DNA of 64,000 nt from Bacteroidaceae bacterium (GTDB lineage: Bacteria > Bacteroidota > Bacteroidia > Bacteroidales > Bacteroidaceae), in assembly GCA_017524545.1 (NCBI GenBank), contig JAFXVN010000013.1:43994-107993 (forward strand), in the 5' to 3' direction. Below the pieces are notes generated by a model. The model made no database searches and was not told where the DNA came from. It saw only the letters and a list, made by a program, of their open reading frames with translations. Below are positions 30,874 through 41,120 of this stretch, piece after piece. Each line of letters starts with the position of its first letter. Positions within the stretch are counted from its first letter, which is position 1. A program made the position numbers and the translations under genes.

Positions 30874-32142
30874 ATGAAACAAACAAAAATTTGTGTAATT
30901 GGCTTGGGCTATGTTGGCTTGCCACTCGCCCGTTTATTCTCGACAAAATATGAAACCATCGGTTTCGACATGAACCAGAAGCGCGTGGATGCGTTGATGG
31001 CCGGCCATGATGCTACGCTGGAAGTCAGCGACGAACTGCTTCAGGATGCCATCAACAACCACGGCTTCAAGTGCACCGCCAGCATAGACGACATCAAGGG
31101 CTGCAACTTCTATGTTGTTGCCGTCCCCACCCCCGTGGATGCCGACAACAATCCCGACCTCACCCCACTCGTCGGTGCCAGCACCACCGTGGGCAAAGTG
31201 ATTTCCAAAGGCGATGTGGTTGTCTATGAATCTACCGTATATCCCGGCGTCACCGAGGACGAATGCATCCCTGTCGTAGAGAAGGTCAGCGGTCTGAAGA
31301 TGAACGTCGATTTCTATGGCGGCTACAGCCCTGAGCGTATCAATCCGGGCGACAAGCAGCACACCGTGGAGCACATCAAGAAGGTGACATCCGGCTCCAC
31401 CCCGGAGATTGGCAAATACATCAACGAGGTTTATTCCTCTGTCATCACCGCAGGCACTCACCTTGCCCCGACAATCAAAGTGGCCGAGGCTGCCAAGGTC
31501 ATTGAAAACTCTCAGCGCGACATCAACATCGCTTTTGTCAACGAGCTGTCCAAAATCTTCACAAAGATGGGCATTGACACGCTTGATGTACTCGAAGCGG
31601 CAGGCACCAAGTGGAACTTCCTGCCCTTCCGTCCGGGACTGGTCGGCGGACACTGCATTGGCGTGGACCCCTATTACCTGGCACAATGCGCAGAGCGGAA
31701 GGGCTATCATCCGGAAATCATTCTGGCCGGCCGCCGCATGAACGACGGAATGGGTGAGTATGTGGCAACACAGACCATCAAACACATGCTCAAGAAAGGC
31801 ATTCAGGTTGTTGGCTCAAAACTGCTCATCCTCGGTTTCACTTTCAAGGAGAACTGTCCGGACGTGCGTAACACCAAGGTAATAGACATTTATCGCGCCC
31901 TCAAGGAGTACAACATCGACATCACCGTTTACGACCCCTGGGCTAATCCTGCCATCGCCAAGCACGAGTATGGCATAGACATCACCAACGAACTGCCCAC
32001 CGAGAAATTCGATGCCGCTATCGCTGCCGTTGCACACAAGGAGTTTGCAAGCCTCGATGTCACCTCTCTGCTCAATTCACAACACGTCATCTTCGATGTG
32101 AAGTGTACCCTCCCCCGCGACATCGTAGATGGCAGGCTATAA
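30874..32142 (+). CDS. UDP-N-acetylhexosamine 6-dehydrogenase, TviB/WbpA-like
   Basis: A 422-residue nucleotide-sugar dehydrogenase that oxidises C6 of UDP-GlcNAc (or UDP-GalNAc) to the uronic acid with NAD. The start has [13 protein letters not shown], the middle AVPTPVD and [12 protein letters not shown], and the catalytic cysteine lies in [13 protein letters not shown]. The C-terminal domain carries [16 protein letters not shown]. The sequence is closer to the TviB/WbpA branch than to WecC, and the next gene is a TviC/WbpP-like epimerase, which supports this reading. Start 57 nt after the previous gene. Confidence 0.88.
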   Translation: MKQTKICVIGLGYVGLPLARLFSTKYETIGFDMNQKRVDALMAGHDATLEVSDELLQDAINNHGFKCTASIDDIKGCNFYVVAVPTPVDADNNPDLTPLVGASTTVGKVISKGDVVVYESTVYPGVTEDECIPVVEKVSGLKMNVDFYGGYSPERINPGDKQHTVEHIKKVTSGSTPEIGKYINEVYSSVITAGTHLAPTIKVAEAAKVIENSQRDINIAFVNELSKIFTKMGIDTLDVLEAAGTKWNFLPFRPGLVGGHCIGVDPYYLAQCAERKGYHPEIILAGRRMNDGMGEYVATQTIKHMLKKGIQVVGSKLLILGFTFKENCPDVRNTKVIDIYRALKEYNIDITVYDPWANPAIAKHEYGIDITNELPTEKFDAAIAAVAHKEFASLDVTSLLNSQHVIFDVKCTLPRDIVDGRL

Positions 32143-32159
32143 AGAAACGATTTGAAGCT

Positions 32160-33131
32160 ATGTATCAGAACCTCACCTTCCCAAAAGACTCGCTGTTCCT
32201 CGTCACCGGCGGTGCCGGCTTCATTGGCTCCAATCTTTGCGAAGCCATCCTGAAGCTCGGCTACCGTGTCCGTTGCCTCGACGACCTCAGCACAGGCAAA
32301 CAGGCCAATGTCGATTTGTTCAAGGACAATCCCCGATATACGTTCATCAAGGGCGACATCAAGGACTTCAACACCTGTATGGAGGCATGTGAGGGTGTTG
32401 ACTATGTCCTGAACCAAGCCGCCTGGGGCAGCGTGCCCCGCTCGATAGAGATGCCCCTGTTCTACTGTGCCAACAACATACAAGGCACGTTGAACATGAT
32501 GGAAGCCGCCCGCCAGCAGAAAGTGAAGAAATTCGTCTATGCCAGCAGCAGCAGTGTCTATGGCGACGAAGCTCACCTGCCCAAGCAAGAAGGAGTGGAA
32601 GGGAACCTCCTCAGTCCATACGCGCTCACCAAGCGGTGCGATGAGGAATGGGGCAAACAGTATAGCCGCCACTATGGTCTCGACACCTACGGCCTTCGCT
32701 ACTTCAACGTCTTTGGCCGCCGCCAAGACCCCAATGGAGCATACGCAGCCGTGATTCCCAAGTTCATCAAGCAACTTCTGAACGACGAGCAGCCCACCAT
32801 CAATGGCGACGGCAAGCAGAGTCGCGACTTCACCTATATAGAGAACGTCATTGAAGCCAACCTCAAGGCCTGCCTCGCACCCCATGAAGCCGCTGGCGAG
32901 GCTTTCAACATCGCATACGGAGGCCGCGAATATCTCATTGACATCTATCACGCCCTGACCAAAGCCCTCGGTAAGGACATCGAGCCCCACTTCGGCCCCG
33001 ACCGTCCCGGCGACATCAAGCACAGCAACGCCGACATCACAAAAGCCCGCACCATCCTCGGCTATGACCCCGAATATGACTTCAAGCGAGGACTGAACGA
33101 GGCGATTGAGTGGTACAAGGAGAACCTATAA
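32160..33131 (+). CDS. UDP-N-acetylglucosamine(uronate) 4-epimerase, TviC/WbpP-like
   Basis: A 323-residue epimerase. ATG 32160 is chosen because it lies 17 nt after the previous stop and begins the conserved YQNLTFPKDSLFLVTGGAGFIGSN; the longer frame overlaps the dehydrogenase. Motifs are TGGAGFIGSNL, NQAAWGSVPRS, SSSSVYGDE, YALTKRCDE and YFNVFGRRQDP. Paired with the TviB-like dehydrogenase it would give UDP-GalNAc-uronate, as in Vi antigen and O6 antigen synthesis. Confidence 0.88.
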   Translation: MYQNLTFPKDSLFLVTGGAGFIGSNLCEAILKLGYRVRCLDDLSTGKQANVDLFKDNPRYTFIKGDIKDFNTCMEACEGVDYVLNQAAWGSVPRSIEMPLFYCANNIQGTLNMMEAARQQKVKKFVYASSSSVYGDEAHLPKQEGVEGNLLSPYALTKRCDEEWGKQYSRHYGLDTYGLRYFNVFGRRQDPNGAYAAVIPKFIKQLLNDEQPTINGDGKQSRDFTYIENVIEANLKACLAPHEAAGEAFNIAYGGREYLIDIYHALTKALGKDIEPHFGPDRPGDIKHSNADITKARTILGYDPEYDFKRGLNEAIEWYKENL

Positions 33132-34655
33132 ATGAGTAAGAGCGGAAGAATAGCAAAGAACACAATTGTTCTTTACATACGAATGGTTGTGGTGATGTTA
33201 ATCACCCTCTACACTTCACGCATTGTCCTAAAAGCACTGGGGGTTGATGATTTCGGTTTGTACAATGTTATTGCCGGTGTCGTGGGCTTGTTCCTGTTTC
33301 TGCGCACATCAATGGAAAAGTGTACCCAGCGTTTCCTGAATGTTGAAATGGTTCGAGGTACAGGCAGACTTAAAGATACTTTTAGTGTTTCCCTAACAAT
33401 TCATTTACTGATAGCCCTGTTTGCTTTTCTATTGACAGAGACAATTGGGCTTTGGTTCCTTAATTATTATATAAACATACCCGAAGGCAGGGAATTTGCG
33501 GCGAATTGCGTTTATCAAGCAGCAGTCATTGGCTTGTCATTCACTATCTGCACCATCCCCTTCAGCGCCTGCATCATTGCACATGAGAATATGGGATTCT
33601 TTGCTTTTGTCAGCATCGCAGATGCCTTGCTGAATTTAGGCGCAGCTGTTATAATTACACATGCAGCAAGTGATCATCTTATCTTCTATTCTATTTGTGT
33701 TCTTACAATTAATGCGTTAAACTTATTGGCGTATATGGTTTATTGTCGAAAGAAGTTTAAAGAGGTTTCCCTTAAACTTCTTTGGGAGAAAAGCCTCATC
33801 AAAAAGATGCTTGACTACATAGGATGGACGTTGTTTGGTCACACGCTCATCATCGCCACCAACCACGGAAACATCATTCTTGTAAACCAATTCTTCGGTG
33901 TCACAGTGAATGCGGCTATGGCAATTGCCTCACAAGTCAATCGAGCGATATTGAATTTCACGAACAACTTTCAGACGGCATTCAATCCGCAAATAACCAA
34001 ATCATACGCGGCACAAGATTACATCTATTTACGTTCTCTTGTCTATGCAACCACAAAGATTTCCTTTTTCCTGCTGACCATCATATCCATGCCACTGATA
34101 TTCAATCTCGAAATGATTCTTGACTTCTGGCTCACAGAAGTTCCGCAATATACCGCCGAATTCTGCACACTGATGATTGTAAGCGGCATTCTGCAAGCAT
34201 CTTCCTCTCCTCTGAACTTCTGTGTCATGTCGAGTGGAGACATCAAAGCGTTCCAAATAACAACAGGTTTAGTTTTCGTTTCCGACCTCTTCATCGTGTA
34301 TGCCTTGTTCTCAGCAGGTATGCCACCAATCACGGCCATGTATGTCAAAGCCTCCATCATGCTTGTTGTCTGTGGTGTCCGTCTCCACTATGCAAGAAAA
34401 AAGATTCCTACTCTCACAATCAATTCTTATCTTCGAAATATAGTATTTCCTCTACTCACATCTACAGTACTCAGTATTGCTGTTATCATTACCTTCATGC
34501 AATATGTCAATACATTATACATGCATATCGTCTCCATCCCTCTGATTGTCGGCATTACAGCCTCGAGTGCATTTCTCATTGGATTATCGCAAGAAGAACG
34601 TTTTCAGATAATTGCTTTCGTTAAGAGAATAAAAACAAGGATTCAACATAATTAA
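33132..34655 (+). CDS. Wzx-type polysaccharide flippase, first copy
   Basis: A 507-residue MOP-superfamily membrane protein with 12-14 predicted hydrophobic segments, which would flip lipid-linked repeat units to the periplasmic face. The start is typical: a basic stretch (SKSGRIAKNT) followed by VLYIRMVVVMLITLYTSRIVLKALG. It starts immediately after the previous stop. From here on the codon use is clearly more A/T-rich than in the genes upstream, in keeping with acquisition from elsewhere. A second flippase gene lies at 46984. Confidence 0.88.
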   Translation: MSKSGRIAKNTIVLYIRMVVVMLITLYTSRIVLKALGVDDFGLYNVIAGVVGLFLFLRTSMEKCTQRFLNVEMVRGTGRLKDTFSVSLTIHLLIALFAFLLTETIGLWFLNYYINIPEGREFAANCVYQAAVIGLSFTICTIPFSACIIAHENMGFFAFVSIADALLNLGAAVIITHAASDHLIFYSICVLTINALNLLAYMVYCRKKFKEVSLKLLWEKSLIKKMLDYIGWTLFGHTLIIATNHGNIILVNQFFGVTVNAAMAIASQVNRAILNFTNNFQTAFNPQITKSYAAQDYIYLRSLVYATTKISFFLLTIISMPLIFNLEMILDFWLTEVPQYTAEFCTLMIVSGILQASSSPLNFCVMSSGDIKAFQITTGLVFVSDLFIVYALFSAGMPPITAMYVKASIMLVVCGVRLHYARKKIPTLTINSYLRNIVFPLLTSTVLSIAVIITFMQYVNTLYMHIVSIPLIVGITASSAFLIGLSQEERFQIIAFVKRIKTRIQHN

Positions 34656-34656
34656 G

Positions 34657-35736
34657 ATGAAACAAAATATAATCAGCCTTCATGGTTCCTATTTTGGGAA
34701 AAATTATGGTGACATCCTTTTAGTTAATCTTTTTGCTAAATGGATTCGCAGTTTATGTCCCAATACAGTAATCAATATGCCTTTGGGAGGACGCAGCACA
34801 GCTCCAGACCTTGATTACGACACGACTGGCATAATGAATCTGTTTCGCTCCAAAGCTCTAATATTCTGCGGAGGCGGTTATTTCGGAGAAAAGCCAAAAC
34901 ATTATCAGCGATGGGCTATGCGAAACTTTAAAAGACATGGCATCATCGGACTTTTGGCTGTTCTCTTTCACATTCCTTTTGCAATTATAGGTGTCGAATT
35001 TGGCCCTATCAGTTCTTGCTGGTTTCGCAAGTTCTGTATTTGGCTGGCAAAACATGCATCAGTTGTTGTCGTCAGAAATGAGGAATCGCTGAAATTCCTT
35101 GGTGATAATGGCATCTCAAATGCTGTATTGTCTGCGGATGCTGTATTAACTTTACCTGATATTATCAAACCTAACAACAACAACGATATTGAGGTGCCAA
35201 ATATAGTTATCCACATGGATACTATTACTGCTTCTTATCTTGATACCACTCTTTTATTGATAAAGTCTATTACTGATGCTGCAAAAGAAACTTTTTCGGA
35301 TTATAATCTCATAATTATATCCGACGGTACTAATCGTTGGTTTGACCAACCATTCTTTGCTCCTGTATTAACATATTTATCACAAAATAAAATCAACTAT
35401 AAAACATACCCTTACGAAACATGCCAGAAACTGATTGACATTATCAATTCTTCGCAATACATCATCACCACGAAACTCCATGTCGGCATCACATCACTTG
35501 CTCTCAACAAACGAGTATTCTCATTTTGGACCCACAGCAAGACACCTCGCTTGCACAAAATGGCCAACAACGAACGATATTGCCTTGAATACAAAAATAT
35601 CAATGAAGAGACTAAGCGCATGCTGAAATCCTTTTTCCTCGTGTCTCCCTATGAGCTCAATCAGGACTTAAAGGACAAAGCACAACGCAACCGTATTGAG
35701 CTTAACAAATTCCTGCACACACTCCATACCCTATAA
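34657..35736 (+). CDS. polysaccharide pyruvyl transferase family protein
   Basis: A 359-residue protein of the WcaK/CsaB family (PS_pyruv_trans), which adds ketal pyruvate to sugars or acts as a related transferase. It begins ISLHGSYFGKNYGDILLVNLFAKWI, as usual for the family, has an FCGGGYFGE loop near residue 70, the VRNEESLKFLGDNGI region, and a C-terminal TTKLHVGITSLALNKRVFSFW in place of the more usual SxRLHG. It starts 1 nt after the flippase stop. The exact substrate cannot be read. Confidence 0.82.
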   Translation: MKQNIISLHGSYFGKNYGDILLVNLFAKWIRSLCPNTVINMPLGGRSTAPDLDYDTTGIMNLFRSKALIFCGGGYFGEKPKHYQRWAMRNFKRHGIIGLLAVLFHIPFAIIGVEFGPISSCWFRKFCIWLAKHASVVVVRNEESLKFLGDNGISNAVLSADAVLTLPDIIKPNNNNDIEVPNIVIHMDTITASYLDTTLLLIKSITDAAKETFSDYNLIIISDGTNRWFDQPFFAPVLTYLSQNKINYKTYPYETCQKLIDIINSSQYIITTKLHVGITSLALNKRVFSFWTHSKTPRLHKMANNERYCLEYKNINEETKRMLKSFFLVSPYELNQDLKDKAQRNRIELNKFLHTLHTL

Positions 35737-35746
35737 ATTGTCTAAT

Positions 35747-37042
35747 ATGAATAATTCTTTCGCAATGGAAGACGATAGCCTAATCAACAAATACAAATGG
35801 ATAGGGATATCCTTCCTTGTGATTTTCTCATTCATGTTCCTAGGAGGCATCCATATAGGCCCCTTGTCTGTCCGTATGGTAGTGGCATACGGACTGCTGG
35901 GATATGTATTGTGGCGCGGAAAGACAGACTATCTGCCAACACGAGGTATGCAACTATACTTTGTTTATCTCGGCGTCTATCTTTTTATCAACCTCCTCAA
36001 TCTAACGGCATTTAGTCCTGTTTTCATAAAAGATTTGATTGCGGTGCATCTCGTCAGTTGTATCGCTATCTTTGCCTTTCCCCGGCTATTCAAGACCGAG
36101 GCATCCATCCGAGGAGCCTATATCGTTGTGGCCTTCGGCTTCTTGTTGGATGCCTTCACAACCTTCCTGCAATACAATAACTCTCTATTGGGCTGGACAA
36201 TTGGCATGTCTATCAACCCCACTCAGCAGGACGAATTGGGCGAAATACAGTCAGTATTGGAAAATGTCGAAGATTTCCGTCGTGCCATACTTACCGGCAT
36301 CATGGGTAATGCTGTCAGCAATGGCTACTTTATTGCCACTATGCTCCCCATCATGACTTACTTTATTTGGGATAAGTTTAAGTTGAAGACGTTGTGGTCA
36401 TTTGCCATGTTTGCTGTAGCTGCAATCTGCATCTATTTCATCCAACAACGTATGGCATTGGCCGTTGCTGCAGCATATCTTATCGCAATTATAACACTAA
36501 AGCGGACATCCATAGTTACAAAAATCTTCTTTTCCACCGCAGCCATCATAGTCATTGCATTATACATAAATGACATCCAAAATTATGACTATTCGAAATG
36601 GGGACGTCTCGTCAACACAGAGGATGAGCTACGCTCGAGCACACTAACTGTATTAGATTCATTCATAAGCAATCCACAAAGATTGTTGTTAGGAAATAAC
36701 CAAAATGTCACAAATGAGGATTACTATATATTTCATACTTTAGGACATAACACTTTCACTGATTCGTTACGTCTTGGCGGCATCTTCCTGCTCCTTACCT
36801 ATATCGTGCTTTTCTTCTTTCTTTGCAAGACACTCATCGAGATTGCCTTCTTCTCGCGATGCGAAGAGGATTTCCGCACCATGGGCATGGCTATTGGTTG
36901 TCTTTGTTATATGCTATATTCGCAGACACACTCTACGGGAGTTCAGTCGGGCAGTATAATGTTTTGGACGCTTTATATGCTGACCATCCAAAGTCACAGG
37001 GTTAGATGCGAAGCTATTGAAGAAAAAGAAATCAAGGAATAA
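35747..37042 (+). CDS. O-antigen polymerase/ligase-like membrane protein (Wzy-type)
   Basis: A 431-residue protein with ten or more hydrophobic segments and a large periplasmic loop in the C-terminal third (about 285-340, containing WGRLVNTEDELRSSTL and LGHNTFTDSLRLGG). This is the layout of Wzy polymerases and WaaL-type ligases. ATG 35747 is chosen because it follows the previous stop by 10 nt; an earlier in-frame ATG lies within the pyruvyl transferase gene. Wzy proteins have little sequence conservation, so polymerase versus ligase is not settled. A second candidate polymerase is at 48245. Confidence 0.75.
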   Translation: MNNSFAMEDDSLINKYKWIGISFLVIFSFMFLGGIHIGPLSVRMVVAYGLLGYVLWRGKTDYLPTRGMQLYFVYLGVYLFINLLNLTAFSPVFIKDLIAVHLVSCIAIFAFPRLFKTEASIRGAYIVVAFGFLLDAFTTFLQYNNSLLGWTIGMSINPTQQDELGEIQSVLENVEDFRRAILTGIMGNAVSNGYFIATMLPIMTYFIWDKFKLKTLWSFAMFAVAAICIYFIQQRMALAVAAAYLIAIITLKRTSIVTKIFFSTAAIIVIALYINDIQNYDYSKWGRLVNTEDELRSSTLTVLDSFISNPQRLLLGNNQNVTNEDYYIFHTLGHNTFTDSLRLGGIFLLLTYIVLFFFLCKTLIEIAFFSRCEEDFRTMGMAIGCLCYMLYSQTHSTGVQSGSIMFWTLYMLTIQSHRVRCEAIEEKEIKE

Positions 37043-37062
37043 GACAGTTAAAGTCGGAAAAG

Positions 37063-38190
37063 ATGAACATTGTCATTATATCATACGATTACCCCGACGA
37101 GCGACGGACTGTGTTCCCTTTTGTCGCACGATTGGTTGAACAATGGGCCAAACAGGGACACAACTGTTGCGTAATAGCTCCATATAGCATCATCGCCAAT
37201 CGCCACTTCCATACATTTAAGGAAGTTATCCAGCATGAAGGACAAGGGACTATCACCATCCTAAGACCTAACTTTATATCTGTATCGAATCTGACGATTG
37301 CTGGCAAACGCATTTCATGGGTAATGCACGAACGGGCAGTTCAGCGTGCCCTAAAACGGCTGCCCATCAAACCCGACGTTATTTATGGGCACTTCTGGGA
37401 ACAGGCACACGAAGGCTATCGCTTTGCAAGGAAACACGGCATTCCATTGTTTGTTGCAACAGGTGAAAGTGATATTGCCAAGATGATTAGCAAATGGAAA
37501 GATAAAGAGGTTTTCTGCAATTATCTGAGCGGAGTTGTTTGTGTATCGACAAAAAACAAACAAGAGAGTATTGCGCTGGGGCTAACAGAAGAGAGCAAGT
37601 GCGAGGTCATTCCCAATGCAATCGACTCGAAGTTATTCCAAAAACTCGACAAGACATCTTGCCGTCGCGAATTAGGTATTGCTGAAGATGACTTCGTGGT
37701 TGCATTTGTAGGATGGTTCAATGAGCGTAAAGGAGCCAAACGAGTTGCACAAGCAATACGTGCAAGCAATGATTTGGACATCAAGTCTTTATTTGTCGGA
37801 ATTGGTTCCGAAGAGCCAGATTGTCCTGGTATTCTTTTCAAAGGCAAGCTACAGCATAAAGATGTCCCCAAATATCTCAATGCTTCCGACATCTTCGTGT
37901 TGCCAACGCTCAATGAAGGCTGTTGCAATGCCGTAGTTGAGGCCATGGCATGTGGATTGCCAGTCATTTCCTCCAACCGTGCTTTCAATTGGGACATTCT
38001 CAATGAGAGAAACTCCATCATGGTGGAACCAACAGACATCAACGCCATCTGCCAAGCAATTCTGCGATTGAAGACAGACAGCAATCTTCGCCAAACCATG
38101 GCAGAAGCAGCATTGGCCTCTGCAGAACAGCTTACAATAGATGTGCGCGCATCCAAAATTATAAACTTCTTCAAAAGTCATGCAACATAA
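37063..38190 (+). CDS. GT4 family glycosyltransferase
   Basis: A 375-residue retaining GT-B glycosyltransferase that would extend the repeat unit at the cytoplasmic membrane face. The N-terminal domain starts with IISYDYPDERRTVFPFV. The C-terminal domain has VAFVGWFNERKGAKR and the nucleotide-sugar-binding EGCCNAVVEAMACGLPVISSN with the ExFE-like pair. Its last codons overlap the next start (ATGCAACATAA contains both). Its final 40 or so codons recur as a fragment at 42562-42687. Confidence 0.86.
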   Translation: MNIVIISYDYPDERRTVFPFVARLVEQWAKQGHNCCVIAPYSIIANRHFHTFKEVIQHEGQGTITILRPNFISVSNLTIAGKRISWVMHERAVQRALKRLPIKPDVIYGHFWEQAHEGYRFARKHGIPLFVATGESDIAKMISKWKDKEVFCNYLSGVVCVSTKNKQESIALGLTEESKCEVIPNAIDSKLFQKLDKTSCRRELGIAEDDFVVAFVGWFNERKGAKRVAQAIRASNDLDIKSLFVGIGSEEPDCPGILFKGKLQHKDVPKYLNASDIFVLPTLNEGCCNAVVEAMACGLPVISSNRAFNWDILNERNSIMVEPTDINAICQAILRLKTDSNLRQTMAEAALASAEQLTIDVRASKIINFFKSHAT

Positions 38191-40600
38191 ATATGGATTC
38201 TTGTCACATATTCCGAAACTGGAATTGTTGATATTCGCTATATCATCTGTAGCTGTAGAGATGATGGCACAAAACAAGCTTGTCATTAATGAGTTCATGC
38301 AGTCGAATGTGGATTTCATGATGGCTAATCATGACTTCCCAGACTCATGGGTGGAATTATACAACGGAAACGATCGACAGGTTTCCATTTGCGACTACCG
38401 AATCGGGCCTTCAGACAATTTCAATGATTGTTATAAGATTACCACAGAAAACGTATTCATAGAGCCGGGTGACCACTTGCTTCTTTATTGTGACAAAACA
38501 ACGAGAATGCCTTTTCATTATGGCTTTAACCTTGAAGCAGGCAAGGGATCACTTTTCTTATTTGACAGCTCAGGAAATCTTGCAGACTCCATCATTTACA
38601 AAAAAATGCCAGCACCGAATGTGGCATACGGACGCGTGACGGATGGGAGTAGTGAATGGCAATATGAGCTGAACGCCACTCCTGGAGCTCCCAACCATAG
38701 CATCGGGAGTAATGACATATTACCAGAACCTGTTTTTTCCTCACAAGGACATCTGATGACAGGTAGTATGGAGACCGTCACAATCAGTATGCCACCTGGG
38801 GTTCCCGAAGACACACGTATATACATGACCTCAAATGGTAGCGAACCAACGTGGGAATCTGCATCGGATACTCTCTTCACTCTCAACATTGACAAATCAA
38901 CCGTTATTCGTGCGAAACTTTTGTCACATCAGGCCCTGCCGATTCGCTCCACCACGCATTCCTTTATTTTTCATCCAAGGACGACAACTCTCCCTATAGT
39001 CTCCATTGCCACTGACAGCACTTATCTCTATAGCAGTGAGGAAGGAATCATTTCCAATGACAGCACTGATGGACAGCCAAACTATAGTTACGACTGGCGT
39101 CGTCCCGGGAACTTTGAATACTTCAACATAAAGGAGGGAACGACTGTTTTCAATCAATCTGGCGAAATGGCAGTGGCTGGCGCGAGTACACGAGCATTGC
39201 CGCAGAAAAGCATCAAATGTTATGCAAAGAACCGCTTCGGCAAGAAGTATTTCAAAGGCAATTTCTGGCACGATAAGCCCAATGTTACCAAAATCAAATC
39301 ATTCACGTTAAGAAACGGTGGAAACAAATATCAGTCTGCACGTTTTAACGATGCAGCTCTACAAAGGTTCTTCGGCACGAACCTTGAGGAACTTGACTGG
39401 CAGGCATACGAGCCAGCTATCGTCTATATTAACGGAGTGTATAAAGGCATTTATGGTTTCAGGGAACGTTCTAACGAGGATTATGTCACCAGCAACTATG
39501 ATGTGAATGAGGAAGACGTGGAGATAGCTGTTGCGGCCAATTACAAATCTTCCAAAGTATCTGGTTCACCAGAATTCAATGCCTTTAATAGACTCTATAG
39601 CAAATCAGATGTCACTTATGAAGAACTGGACAACGCGATGAATGTCTCGAATTTCATGAATGCCTTCATCGCTGAGTGCTACTCCTCAAATACAGATTAT
39701 CCGCAAAATAACATCGCTATATGGAAACAAATTGGAGAAGATTACCAATGGAGATGGATTTTGAAAGATTTGGATTTTGTTGCCAAACATGAACCCTCTT
39801 GGGATATGTTCAAGTATATGCTGGGAACCGATGATGAGCAGTCTCCAGAATATGAATATTCCAATCGATCTGCTACCGTTAAGACAAGATTTCTCTATGA
39901 ACAGATGAACTCTTTCCCTGAATTCCGTAACCGCTTCATTGCAACATACGCTACTTACCTTGGTGATTTTCTACGTCCAGATATCTGTTTGCCAATCGTT
40001 AGTGAGATGAATAATCAGATAATTGATGAGATTGGCCCTACCTTTGCGGCATACGACAATATGTCCACTCTCAAAAAACATAATTCATACGTAGAAAGAT
40101 TCAAATCATATATCACCGAACGTCCAGGGTTCGTCTACCGTCAGATGGCAAATTATTTCATGTTAGGAGATGTCATACCCATAAGCGTAGTTGCAGAAGA
40201 CAGGGAAGAGGATGCCCGCCTCACTCTTTGCGACATTCCACTTCGTACCGGACGGTTTGGCGGAGCATGGTTCACGAACTTTCCACTCTCGCTTGGCACG
40301 AATGAAGGAAGTGCATGGGAAATGGTGGTTACACATGCAGATGCTAGCGAATCGGTCTATTACTTTCCAGACTCAGAGATACAGCCGTCTCTGACATCAT
40401 GTACCTTGGGCGATTCTGTTGCATTTATAGCGACAAAGGCGACCGAAGATATGGTACGCGCCACATACGGATTTGGCCGCAACAACGTCATTACCATCTA
40501 CGATGTTGCAGGCATGAAACATGATACTATGCAACGTGGATTGAATATCGTCATATATGCCGATGGCAAACGTCGGAAAATAAAATTCACTCCAGATTAA
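38180..40600 (+). CDS. CotH-kinase-like secreted protein with lamin-tail domain
   Basis: An 806-residue exported protein. Order: signal peptide (about 1-31), lamin-tail domain (about 34-165; VINEFMQSNVD and DSWVELYNG), a chitobiase/Fn3-like domain (about 185-265; IYMTSNGSEPTWES), then a CotH-type kinase domain (about 275-640) with PIVSIATD, FTLRNGGNKYQSARFNDA, YINGVYKGIYGFRERS and the metal-site-like WRWILKDLDF. The last 80 residues include VITIYDVAGMKHDTMQRGLN and a terminal beta strand, much like a worn type IX secretion sorting domain. CotH proteins phosphorylate proteins in Bacillus spores; here the target is unknown. It overlaps the preceding transferase by 11 nt and sits where the two halves of the locus meet. 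Confidence 0.8.
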   Translation: MQHKYGFLSHIPKLELLIFAISSVAVEMMAQNKLVINEFMQSNVDFMMANHDFPDSWVELYNGNDRQVSICDYRIGPSDNFNDCYKITTENVFIEPGDHLLLYCDKTTRMPFHYGFNLEAGKGSLFLFDSSGNLADSIIYKKMPAPNVAYGRVTDGSSEWQYELNATPGAPNHSIGSNDILPEPVFSSQGHLMTGSMETVTISMPPGVPEDTRIYMTSNGSEPTWESASDTLFTLNIDKSTVIRAKLLSHQALPIRSTTHSFIFHPRTTTLPIVSIATDSTYLYSSEEGIISNDSTDGQPNYSYDWRRPGNFEYFNIKEGTTVFNQSGEMAVAGASTRALPQKSIKCYAKNRFGKKYFKGNFWHDKPNVTKIKSFTLRNGGNKYQSARFNDAALQRFFGTNLEELDWQAYEPAIVYINGVYKGIYGFRERSNEDYVTSNYDVNEEDVEIAVAANYKSSKVSGSPEFNAFNRLYSKSDVTYEELDNAMNVSNFMNAFIAECYSSNTDYPQNNIAIWKQIGEDYQWRWILKDLDFVAKHEPSWDMFKYMLGTDDEQSPEYEYSNRSATVKTRFLYEQMNSFPEFRNRFIATYATYLGDFLRPDICLPIVSEMNNQIIDEIGPTFAAYDNMSTLKKHNSYVERFKSYITERPGFVYRQMANYFMLGDVIPISVVAEDREEDARLTLCDIPLRTGRFGGAWFTNFPLSLGTNEGSAWEMVVTHADASESVYYFPDSEIQPSLTSCTLGDSVAFIATKATEDMVRATYGFGRNNVITIYDVAGMKHDTMQRGLNIVIYADGKRRKIKFTPD

Positions 40601-40770
40601 AAAACCTTCAAAAATGCCAGAAACGTCTTGTCAACAACACCAAGTCTGGAGATGTAGTATTGTTCCATTTCTGCCATCGGCATGAGAAAGAGACGAGACA
40701 ATTATTGCCAGATTATCTTAATTGGCTTACAGAAAACGGCTATCATTCAGAAGCAATAGCCTTTTCATAG
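40597..40770 (+). pseudogene. C-terminal remnant of a NodB-type polysaccharide deacetylase
   Basis: In a frame different from the CotH-like gene, 40597-40770 reads without a stop until TAG at 40768, giving KNLQKCQKRLVNNTKSGDVV, then LFHFCHRHE and DYLNWLTENGY. This matches the C-terminal end of NodB-fold polysaccharide deacetylases (phrases like KPGDIILFHD...LP.I...L...GY). The catalytic N-terminal and central parts are missing and there is no start codon or room for them, so it is a fragment left by deletion or recombination. Seen by manual translation; the family call is by eye. Confidence 0.65.
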
Positions 40771-40833
40771 CATCAAGCATGTTTTCACAAACAAATTCCT
40801 ATTTTCACCACCTCGAAAATAACGATGGGGAAA

Positions 40834-40865
40834 TTTGGAAGAGTTAAAGATAATGTGTACTTTTG
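40834..40865 (+). promoter_or_regulatory. orphan promoter within the capsule locus
   Basis: TTTG (40834-40837), exactly 20 nt, TACTTTTG (40858-40865) followed by GCAGG. The next 310 nt contain no recognisable gene: only a 12-codon frame at 40933 preceded by AGGAGG-like sequence and a 28-codon frame at 41008. It may belong to a deleted gene. Confidence 0.55.
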
Positions 40866-41120
40866 CAGGAAAAACACAGAGAAGTTGTAAATACAAAGCG
40901 AACTTTACGCAAAAAGGAGGAAAGTTATAGCTATGGAGATAAAATTAGGGAAAATGGAGTTCCTCAGATAGACAATAAAAATATTTGATTTATTCAAGAC
41001 AATGATGACCCACAACCCCATGAAACCGGAAGCGGTCGCTCATACATTTATAGAGGAGGAGAAATCATCTAATGATAAACATCAATAAAAATCGCAGCCG
41101 CGAAAATCGCAGCAAGGAAA

